NCBI GenBank assembly: GCA_049514335.1
Contig: JBEKVE010000163.1
Coordinates: 1 to 7,069, forward strand
Source of the DNA: JBEKVE01 sp049514335
GTDB taxonomy: Bacteria; Actinomycetota; Acidimicrobiia; Acidimicrobiales; UBA8190
Direction of reading: 5' to 3'
Length of the DNA stretch: 7,069 nucleotides
In this document: piece after piece, positions 1 to 5,524 of the stretch
Layout: each line of letters starts with the position of its first letter
How positions within the stretch are numbered: position 1 is the stretch's first letter
Program-made: the position numbers and the translations under genes
The notes under the pieces: model-generated
The model's database searches: none
What the model saw: only the letters and a program-made list of their open reading frames with translations
Told to the model about the DNA's origin: nothing

Positions 1-246
1 GTTCGAGCCCTGCCCGGCGGCCGACTGCACGAAGGCAGGTCCGGCGGCGGAGGCAGGCAGCGCCGTGAGCACATCCATGACCGGCAGGGCGAACACGAGG
101 ACGAGGGTTCCGAGGGCCACCCGGGCGGCCACAGCGCGCCGTGGCGGGCGGGGGCCCGCCGCCGCTGCGTCGTGGCGCACCCCGACTGCCCGACGGAGCG
201 CGACCGCGGTCGAGCCCCCGTCCCCGGCGGTGTGCCTGCGTCTCAC
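1..246 (-). CDS. N-terminal part of an exported protein of unknown function (partial)
   Basis: An open frame on the minus strand runs from a GTG at 246-244 to the left edge, giving 82 residues with the C-terminus missing. Residues 1-43 are rich in Arg, Ala and Gly. Residues 44-62 form a hydrophobic core (VALGTLVLVFALPVMDVLTA), followed by LPASAAGP, a good signal peptidase I site (ASA before A or G, near residues 66-68). The start of the mature protein reads AFVQSAAGQGSN. A run of five G (252-256) five bases upstream of the GTG could be its ribosome binding site. An alternative GTG at 180-178 (residue 23) would give a more normal n-region of about 20 residues. The protein is probably secreted by the Sec route, but too little is present to name a family. 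It follows the GNAT gene in the same direction after 175 bases, so it is more likely a separate transcript than part of the repair operon. Confidence 0.6.
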   Translation of the reverse strand, partial: MRRRHTAGDGGSTAVALRRAVGVRHDAAAAGPRPPRRAVAARVALGTLVLVFALPVMDVLTALPASAAGPAFVQSAAGQGSN

Positions 247-421
247 ATCGACCCCCGTGCATGGTGGTGTCCCGGTCGCCGTGTCGGTCGACCGGGTCGA
301 GGGCGGCAGGAGGGCTCGAATCCACCCGCGGTGCCACTGTGGGCGGGGGATCTCAGCGTGTCGTCAACCGGGCCCCAACACCGAGCCAAATCGGGGATGC
401 CCCGGGCTGGTCAGTGCCTGG
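247..421. other. intergenic region between the GNAT gene and the exported-protein gene
   Basis: This is the longest gene-free stretch (175 bases). It lies downstream of the GNAT stop and upstream of the exported-protein start, both on the minus strand. Apart from the small hairpin at 392-404, I see a TTGACG on the minus strand (complement of 361-366), which resembles a -35 box, but no convincing -10 hexamer at the right distance. No RNA gene or repeat is apparent. Confidence 0.4.
392..404 (-). terminator. possible weak terminator hairpin after the GNAT gene
   Basis: CGGGG (392-396) and CCCCG (400-404) form a perfect 5-bp stem around a 3-base loop, 17 bases past the stop of the GNAT gene. On the minus strand it is followed only by ATTTGG, so the U-tract is poor. 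Placement fits the end of the four-gene operon, but a stem this short in GC-rich DNA can occur by chance. Confidence 0.25.
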
Positions 422-1147
422 TCACAGGTCCTGCACCATGACCAGGAGGTGGATGCGCCCTCCCTGCCTGGTGCGCATGCCCGGGAGCAGGTCGGGGCCG
501 CGGTAGCGGGTGAACCCCATGGCCTCGAAAAAGGAGACTGCGCCGGTGTTCTCGGCCAGGGTCTCGAGGTGACATCCCGGCACCGACCACGACCGCAGCG
601 TGTCGAGCCACCGCCGCACCAGCAGGGCGCCCAGTCCCCGACCCCGCGCCGAGGCGAGCAGGTCGATGTGGAGATGGGCGGGCCAGCGGGGGTCGGAGAA
701 CGGCGACGGGAGCGGGTGGCCCCGGACCCCTTCGACCACCCCGTCGGCCATCGACCGCCACACGAAGGGCGCCGTGCCGGGCCGAAGCAGCAGCCCACGG
801 CGGGCCACGCTGCGCAGGAACACCGCGGCGGGGTCGGGGGCCCGGGCCGAGTCGGCGCAGCCGAGCAGGTACCCGGTCACCTCACCCGCCGTCTCGCACA
901 CCGATGCCGATCCGGGCTCGTGATCGGTGTAGTAGCCGGTGAAGAGATCGGCGAAGCTCTCCTGGTCGCGCCAGTACCAGGCCGGCTCGCCCATGTAGCC
1001 GGTCCAGTGGCAGATCCGCCGCACCGCCGCCCGGTCCTCGTTGCGGTAGGCCCGTACACACGTGGTGTCGTCACCGGGGCCGGTCCCGGTATCGGTGACG
1101 GGCTCGGCTCCGTCCCCGCCCTCGGTGACGTTCTCCCTGCTCGTCAA
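422..1147 (-). CDS. GNAT family N-acetyltransferase
   Basis: This predicted acyl-CoA-dependent N-acetyltransferase has 241 residues if it starts at the TTG at 1147-1145. The fold begins near residue 31 (VRAYRNEDRAAVRRIC). The acetyl-CoA pyrophosphate-binding loop is at 168-173 (RGRGLG, matching R/Q-x-x-G-x-G/A) after the beta-4 segment HLHIDLLA. The usual C-terminal motif follows at N200 to F212 (NTGAVSFFEAMGF). The Trp/Tyr-rich segment at 48-73 resembles a GNAT subgroup related to bacterial O-GlcNAcase-like acetyltransferases, though this is from memory. There is no in-frame ATG or GTG near the domain start. The TTG overlaps the TGA of the preceding SRPBCC gene (TTGA, 4 nt), which implies translational coupling; residues 1-30 are low-complexity and may be poorly conserved. 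The substrate cannot be inferred. It is the last gene of the repair operon. Confidence 0.85.
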   Translation of the reverse strand: MTSRENVTEGGDGAEPVTDTGTGPGDDTTCVRAYRNEDRAAVRRICHWTGYMGEPAWYWRDQESFADLFTGYYTDHEPGSASVCETAGEVTGYLLGCADSARAPDPAAVFLRSVARRGLLLRPGTAPFVWRSMADGVVEGVRGHPLPSPFSDPRWPAHLHIDLLASARGRGLGALLVRRWLDTLRSWSVPGCHLETLAENTGAVSFFEAMGFTRYRGPDLLPGMRTRQGGRIHLLVMVQDL

Positions 1148-1614
1148 GCTTGAACCGACTCCACCTCGGCCTTGATCCGCTCCAGCGTGGTGCGCATGCC
1201 GTTGCGGTTGGTGCGGCCCCGGGCCCAGCCCAGCAGGAACCAGTACAGGCGGAAGAGCGGTGTCCGGGCCAGGGCGAAGGACTCGGTGACGTCGGTGTCG
1301 CCGCTGCCGTCTCCGGCGGGGGCCAGGTCGTAGCGCCACACCATGATGGGCTGGTCCGTGCGGCCTGCGGCGAAGGCGAACGCACGCCCGGGAACGCTCT
1401 CGATGACCGTCTGCGTCGTCCAGTACACCGGCCCGATGCCGTTGCGCTTCACGTGACCCCGAAAGCGCGCCCCCTCGGCGGGGCCGGTGGCCCCGTCCAG
1501 CCACTGCGCCTCGAAGGTCTCCGGGCTGTAGCGGCCGATCCTGGTGACGTCGCTCACCAGGGCCCAGATCCGCTCGGGCGTCGCCGCCATCCGCACCGTC
1601 ACCGAGTCGTGCAT
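1144..1614 (-). CDS. SRPBCC family protein (START-like ligand-binding fold)
   Basis: This is a 156-residue cytoplasmic protein of the size expected for the polyketide cyclase/dehydrase-like SRPBCC superfamily. The characteristic opening is clear: a first strand (SVTVRMAATPERIWALVSDVT, residues 4-24) running into helix 1, then RIGRYSPETFEAQWLDG. Central strands follow, with FRGHVKR, YWTTQTVIE and FAFAAGR, then WRYDLAP and DTDVTESFAL. It ends in a long helix of about 40 residues that closes the hydrophobic cavity. Such proteins bind hydrophobic ligands and some are enzymes, but nothing here fixes a ligand. The ATG at 1614 lies 9 nt after the stop of the Ogt gene. GAGG (complement of 1617-1620) is only 2 bases from the ATG, so initiation probably depends on coupling to Ogt translation. 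An internal ATG at residue 9 is possible but would cut the first strand. Confidence 0.88.
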   Translation of the reverse strand: MHDSVTVRMAATPERIWALVSDVTRIGRYSPETFEAQWLDGATGPAEGARFRGHVKRNGIGPVYWTTQTVIESVPGRAFAFAAGRTDQPIMVWRYDLAPAGDGSGDTDVTESFALARTPLFRLYWFLLGWARGRTNRNGMRTTLERIKAEVESVQA

Positions 1615-1623
1615 GGCCTCACA

Positions 1624-2241
1624 CTACGGCGCCGACCGGGGACGATCCCGGCCTCGTCCCGTGCGTTCCAGGTCGAGCAGGAGCCGCTTGGCGTCGAGGC
1701 CCCCGCCGTAGCCCGTGAGCGTGCCGTCGGCGCCGACCACCCGGTGACAGGGCACGATCACGGCGACGGGGTTGCGGGCGTTGGCGTGGCCCACGGCCCG
1801 GGCCGCGCCGGGGCGTCCCACTCGGGCGGCCAGCTCCCCGTAGGTGACCGTCCGGCCCCACTCGACGGTGCCGAGCGCCGCCCACACCGCCTGCTGGAAC
1901 GGGGTGCCGTCCAGGGCCAGCGGCACCGTGAAGACGAGGCGCCTGCCGGCGAAGTACTCCGCCAGCTGCCGGGCCGTCTCGTCGAGCACCCCGGTGGCCG
2001 GGGTCGGGTCGGCGCCCGCCCGCCACTGTCGGCCCGGCTCCGGGGAGGCCTGCGGGGGAGGGCAGGGCCTCGGATCGGGGCGGGGCCCGTCGCCCACTGC
2101 CAACGAGGTCAGCCGTCCCCGGGGATCGGCACCGAGCACGAGGAGGCCGATCGGGCTGTCGATGCGACGCCGGGCACCGAACTGCGGGTTTACCGCACTC
2201 TGGCCTGCCTCGCCGGGGTCGGGAAAGGATGCCCTGGTCAC
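1624..2241 (-). CDS. ogt: methylated-DNA--protein-cysteine S-methyltransferase (O6-alkylguanine repair)
   Basis: This suicide repair protein transfers the alkyl group from O6-alkylguanine (or O4-alkylthymine) in DNA to its own cysteine. It has 205 residues, and the active-site motif IVPCHRV places the acceptor at C165. Also visible are the DNA-binding helix-turn-helix with TVTYGELAARVGRPGAARAV, including Y134 and the base-flipping arginine R148, and N157 before VAVIVPC. The C-terminal GTLTGYGGGLDAKRLLL is typical of the family. It is longer than the usual 160-175 residues because of about 20 extra N-terminal residues and a Pro/Arg-rich stretch at 51-84, between the N-terminal and catalytic domains. 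The start is GTG 2241-2239, overlapping the TGA of the Ada-AlkA gene by 4 nt (GTGA). No ATG is available in the N-terminal part. In M. tuberculosis ogt likewise follows the Ada-AlkA fusion gene. Confidence 0.95.
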   Translation of the reverse strand: MTRASFPDPGEAGQSAVNPQFGARRRIDSPIGLLVLGADPRGRLTSLAVGDGPRPDPRPCPPPQASPEPGRQWRAGADPTPATGVLDETARQLAEYFAGRRLVFTVPLALDGTPFQQAVWAALGTVEWGRTVTYGELAARVGRPGAARAVGHANARNPVAVIVPCHRVVGADGTLTGYGGGLDAKRLLLDLERTGRGRDRPRSAP

Positions 2242-3731
2242 GAAGCTCGAATGGATGTCGCCACCGAAGCCGGGGCGTCGGTGGACTCCCCCTGCCACAG
2301 ATGGATCAGGGCGTACGAGCGCCACGGCCGCCACCGTGCGGCCAAGGCCTCCACGGCGGCGGGGTCCGAGGGCAGGCCCAGCCCGGAAACCGCCTTGCGC
2401 ACCCCGAGATCCCCACTGAGCATGACGTCGGGATGACCCAGGGCCCGCATCGCCACGTAGTCCGCCGTCCACGGGCCGATACCGGGGAGCGAGCGCAGGA
2501 CCGTCCGGGCGCCCTCGGCGTCGGTCCCTGCGTCGAGCGCCACGGTGCCCGACGCCACCGCCTGGGCCAGGGCCACCACCGACGTCGCCCGTGCCCGCGT
2601 GAGGGGGAGGCGACCCGGGTCGAGGGCGGCGATGGTGGCCATGTCGGGGAACCGGTGGGTGAGCACACCCGCCCCGGTGCCGCGCGCCGTCTCCAGGGCC
2701 GTGCCGTGCTCGGCCGCCAGGCGACCCAAGAGGGCCCGGGCGGCGGGTACCCACACCAGCGGACCGATGTCGGCCCGCACCCCCCTCTCGTGGGGGTCGG
2801 CACACCCCGGCACCCGCCGTCCGGGGGCGGCGCGCACGGCCGGGCCGAGGACCGGGTCCGATCCCAGGTGGCATTCGACCGCCACCGGGTCGGCGTCCAG
2901 GTCGAGCAGGTGGCGGCAGCGCTGCACGGCGGGGGTGAGGTCGCGGAGGTCGTCGAGGCGGATCCTGGCCCGCACGTGGCCCTCGGCCGGGGTGAGCTCC
3001 ACCGTGGCGCCCCCGTGGGGGAGCGTGAGGGTGCGGGCGAAGGCGCCCTCTGCCGCCACCTCGACCCCGGGGACGGCCCGGGCGCCCAGGAACCGGAGCA
3101 GGCCGGGCCCGTCGAAGGGGAGGCGGTGGGCCAGGCGGAGGTCGATGGCGCCGCTCGACGCCGGGGCACCCCCCCGGCGGCGGCGCAGCTCGGTGGGGGT
3201 GCACCCGGACACGGCTCTGATGGTGTCGTTGAACTGGCGGACGCTGGCGAACCCCGCCGCGAAGGCCACCGCCGACACGGGGAGCGCCGTGGTCTGCAGA
3301 AGCACGCGGGCGGTCTGGGCCCGCTGGGCTCGGGCCAGGGCCAAGGGGCCCACGCCGACCTCGTCCACCAAGAGCCGGACGAGCTGGCGCGGGCTGTAGC
3401 CGAGCCGCCCGGCCAGTCCGCCGACCCCGTGGCGGTCCACCACCCCGTCCCGGATCATCCGCATCGCCCGGGCCGCCACGTCCTGGCGGGTGTCCCACTG
3501 GGGAGAACCCGGCGAGGCGTCGGGGCGGCACCGCTTGCAGGCCCGGAACCCGGCCCGCTGGGCGGCGGCGGGGGCGGCGAAGAAGCGCACGTTCTGGCGC
3601 TTGGGGGTGCGGGCCGGGCAGCTCGGCCTGCAGTACACGTGGGTGGAGGTCACGGCGGTGACGAACCAGCCGTCGAAGCGGGCGTCCCGGCTCAGCACGG
3701 CGCGGTAGCACCGCTCGAAGTCCTCGACCAT
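2238..3731 (-). CDS. alkA: Ada methylphosphotriester sensor / AraC regulator fused to AlkA 3-methyladenine DNA glycosylase
   Basis: This 497-residue protein combines three activities. Residues 1-75 are the zinc-binding Ada domain, with ligands C34, C38 (CRPSC) and C65, C68 (CKRC); C34 corresponds to the Ada cysteine that accepts methyl groups from DNA phosphotriesters. Residues 82-186 form a double helix-turn-helix AraC domain ending in VSGCTPTELRRR. Residues 195-310 resemble the AlkA N-terminal domain, and 310-490 the HhH-GPD glycosylase, with helix-hairpin-helix LPGIGPWTADYVAMRAL (415-431). The likely catalytic aspartate is D441 in SGDLGVRK, matching E. coli AlkA D238. The O6-methyltransferase half of classical Ada is absent here and is supplied by the overlapping ogt gene. 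The ATG at 3731 has AGGA seven bases upstream; longer in-frame starts would add a Pro/Arg-rich, non-conserved segment. Length and architecture match Rv1317c. It is probably self-inducing after methylation, by analogy with E. coli Ada. Confidence 0.95.
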   Translation of the reverse strand: MVEDFERCYRAVLSRDARFDGWFVTAVTSTHVYCRPSCPARTPKRQNVRFFAAPAAAQRAGFRACKRCRPDASPGSPQWDTRQDVAARAMRMIRDGVVDRHGVGGLAGRLGYSPRQLVRLLVDEVGVGPLALARAQRAQTARVLLQTTALPVSAVAFAAGFASVRQFNDTIRAVSGCTPTELRRRRGGAPASSGAIDLRLAHRLPFDGPGLLRFLGARAVPGVEVAAEGAFARTLTLPHGGATVELTPAEGHVRARIRLDDLRDLTPAVQRCRHLLDLDADPVAVECHLGSDPVLGPAVRAAPGRRVPGCADPHERGVRADIGPLVWVPAARALLGRLAAEHGTALETARGTGAGVLTHRFPDMATIAALDPGRLPLTRARATSVVALAQAVASGTVALDAGTDAEGARTVLRSLPGIGPWTADYVAMRALGHPDVMLSGDLGVRKAVSGLGLPSDPAAVEALAARWRPWRSYALIHLWQGESTDAPASVATSIRAS

Positions 3732-3839
3732 GGTGCCATCCTGACGGGCGAGGGGTGGCCTCGCTGGCGGGTTTCGGACAGGGCGGTTGCGGGGGCGTTG
3801 CGGGTGCGGGGCCGTCCGTCGAGCGACCAGAATCACGCC
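3732..3839. promoter_or_regulatory. divergent promoter region between the repair operon and the acyl-CoA synthetase
   Basis: About 108 bases separate the two divergent starts, so the promoters for both directions, and any Ada-binding operator, should lie here. On the plus strand CAGAAT (3828-3833) resembles an actinobacterial -10 element (TANNNT) with one mismatch and sits six bases before the GTG at 3840, which would give a leaderless transcript. No good -35 accompanies it. I see no clear -10 for the operon and no match to the E. coli Ada box that I would defend. Confidence 0.4.
3739..3742 (-). promoter_or_regulatory. ribosome binding site of the Ada-AlkA gene
   Basis: AGGA on the minus strand lies seven bases before the ATG at 3731. 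It decides in favour of this start over in-frame upstream candidates (up to an ATG at 3836) that lack conserved sequence. Confidence 0.6.
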
Positions 3840-5495
3840 GTGCCCGACTCACCCGTGCCCCCCCGTTCATCTAACCGTCCCGGATCGCCCCCACCGGCCT
3901 CGTCGTCGCCCACCGGTGCGGCGCCCCCGCCACCGCCCCCTCCGGCGGCACCGCTGCATCTGGCCACGCGGGCACACGAGCACCCCGACGCCCCCGCCGT
4001 CATCATGGGAGCGAGCGGCGAGGTCCTCACCTACCGCCAGGTCGACGAGCGTTCCAACCGCCTGGCCCACCTCTTGCGTCACGAGGGTCTGGTCCCACGC
4101 GACCACATCGCCATCCTCATGGAGAACAACGCCGAGTACCTGCCCGTGGCGTGGGCGGCGCAGCGCACGGGGCTCTACTACACGGCGCTGAACAGCCACC
4201 TGCGCAGCGCCGAGGTGCAGTACATCCTGGACGATTGTGGCGCCACCGCTCTGGTGGCCACGCCGGCCATGGCGGAGGCGGTGGCCCGCCTCGACCTGAC
4301 CCGGGTGCCGCTGCGCCTGGTGGTGGGTGGCTCGCTGCCCGGCTTCACCCCCTACGAGCAGGCGGTGTCGGGATTCGAGCCCACCCCCGTCGCCGACGAG
4401 TGCGAGGGCCGCGAGATGCTCTACTCGTCGGGCACCACGGGGAAGCCCAAGGGCGTGCGCAAGCAGCTCACGGCATCGCCCATGGGGGACCCGGCCGCTC
4501 CCCCCGTGCAGATCGCCACCGGGCTGGTCCAGCGCGGGGCGGGGATGGGGGCGGTGTATCTCTCCCCGGCGCCGATGTACCACTCCGCACCCCTCGTCTA
4601 CAGCATGTCGATGCTGCGCCTGGGGGCGACGGTGGTGGTCATGGAGCACTTCGACCCCGCCCTGTGCCTCTCGCTCATCGAGCGCCACCACGTGACGCAC
4701 GCCCAGTTCGTCCCGACCATGTTCATTCGCATGCTCCGCCTGCCCGAAGAGGAGCGGGCGCGCTACGACGTGTCGAGCCTGCGCTACGTCGTGCACGCCG
4801 CCGCCCCGTGCCCGGTCGAGGTCAAGCGGGCCATGTTGGCGTGGTGGGGCCCCATCATCGACGAGTACTACGCCGGCACCGAGGACATCGGCGCCACGTG
4901 GATCACCGCCGCCGAGTGGTTGGCCCATCCGGGCTCCGTGGGGCGTCCGCTGTCCCCGGCCCACGTGGTGGGACCCGACGGGGACGAGCTCGGCCCGGGG
5001 CAGGAAGGTGTCGTCTACTTCGAGGGCGGCCGGCCCTTCGAGTACCACAACGACCCCGCCAAGACGGCGTCGGTGACCGACCACCGGGGCTGGCGCACCC
5101 TGGGTGACATCGGGCTGCTCGACGAGGACGGGTACCTCTACCTGACCGACCGCCAGGCGCACATGATCATCGCCGGGGGAGTGAACATCTACCCCCAGGA
5201 GGCCGAGAACGTCCTCGCCGCCCACCCGCTCGTGGCCGACGTCGCCGTCATCGGCGTGCCCGACCCCGACATGGGCGAGGCGGTCAAAGCGGTGGTGGAG
5301 CTGGTCGACCCCGGGACCGGTGGTCCCGACATCGAGGCCGAGCTCATCGCCGAGTGCCGGCGGCACCTGGCCGCCTACAAATGCCCTCGCTCCGTCGACT
5401 TCGTCGACGAGCTCCCCCGTGACCCCAACGGCAAGCTCTACAAGCGCCTCCTGAAGGAGCGCTACTGGGAGGGCCACGACACCAGGGTGCTGTGA
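3840..5495 (+). CDS. acyl-CoA synthetase, AMP-forming (FadD-like, ANL superfamily)
   Basis: The enzyme should activate a carboxylic acid with ATP to an acyl-adenylate and then to an acyl-CoA thioester, probably for fatty-acid or sterol side-chain metabolism. It has 551 residues, a normal length. The large N-terminal domain carries the phosphate-binding loop YSSGTTGKPKGV (195-206) and the adenine/acyl motif DEYYAGTED (341-349). The hinge region has LGDIG (D423) and DRQAHMIIAGGVNIYPQE (437-454; ribose-binding D423, hinge R438). The small C-terminal domain ends with PRDPNGKLYKR, whose K532 is the adenylation lysine. The start is uncertain: GTG 3840 lacks a Shine-Dalgarno but has a -10-like hexamer just upstream, GTG 3855 is also in frame, and GTG 3804 has a G-rich tract in front. 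Residues 7-38 are a Pro/Ser/Ala-rich segment not typical of the family. Overall it resembles mycobacterial FadD4-type enzymes, from memory; the acyl substrate is unknown. It stands alone as a divergent single gene. Confidence 0.93.
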   Translation: MPDSPVPPRSSNRPGSPPPASSSPTGAAPPPPPPPAAPLHLATRAHEHPDAPAVIMGASGEVLTYRQVDERSNRLAHLLRHEGLVPRDHIAILMENNAEYLPVAWAAQRTGLYYTALNSHLRSAEVQYILDDCGATALVATPAMAEAVARLDLTRVPLRLVVGGSLPGFTPYEQAVSGFEPTPVADECEGREMLYSSGTTGKPKGVRKQLTASPMGDPAAPPVQIATGLVQRGAGMGAVYLSPAPMYHSAPLVYSMSMLRLGATVVVMEHFDPALCLSLIERHHVTHAQFVPTMFIRMLRLPEEERARYDVSSLRYVVHAAAPCPVEVKRAMLAWWGPIIDEYYAGTEDIGATWITAAEWLAHPGSVGRPLSPAHVVGPDGDELGPGQEGVVYFEGGRPFEYHNDPAKTASVTDHRGWRTLGDIGLLDEDGYLYLTDRQAHMIIAGGVNIYPQEAENVLAAHPLVADVAVIGVPDPDMGEAVKAVVELVDPGTGGPDIEAELIAECRRHLAAYKCPRSVDFVDELPRDPNGKLYKRLLKERYWEGHDTRVL

Positions 5496-5496
5496 C

Positions 5497-5517
5497 GGCG
5501 CGTGCGGTTCCCGCGCC
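5497..5517. terminator. possible shared terminator hairpin between convergent genes
   Basis: GGCGCG (5497-5502) pairs with CGCGCC (5512-5517) around nine bases; an alternative compact stem is GCGG (5504-5507) with CCGC (5511-5514) and a 3-base loop. It fills most of the 29 bases between the synthetase stop (5495) and the stop of the convergent glycosidase gene (5525). There is no T-tract on either side, so intrinsic termination is uncertain. A 10-bp direct repeat, GCCCGGCGCC, lies at 5515-5524 and 5531-5540. Confidence 0.3.
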
Positions 5518-5524
5518 CGGCGCC

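Noticed and set aside
312..330. T-loop-like sequence GGCTCGAATCC suggesting a tRNA 3' half
   Set aside because: The loop lacks the usual TTC, and no matching acceptor stem, D-arm or anticodon arm can be found on either side.
65..1153. Long plus-strand frame over the exported-protein and GNAT genes
   Set aside because: Low-complexity Arg/Pro/Gly product without motifs, antisense to well-supported genes.
422..1504. Longer form of the GNAT protein starting at an ATG inside the SRPBCC gene (360 residues)
   Set aside because: The added 119 residues are out-of-frame translation of the SRPBCC gene with no conserved features.
2229..3839. Plus-strand extension of the acyl-CoA synthetase frame antisense to Ada-AlkA
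   Set aside because: Sequence before about 3804 is Gly/Arg/His-rich and lies opposite conserved Ada, AraC and AlkA domains; the synthetase alone is full length.
2242..3870. Upstream extension of the Ogt frame to 748 residues through the whole Ada-AlkA gene
   Set aside because: The extension is Pro/Arg/Gly-rich and out of frame with a clearly conserved gene; the GTG at 2241, overlapping the upstream stop, is the sensible start.
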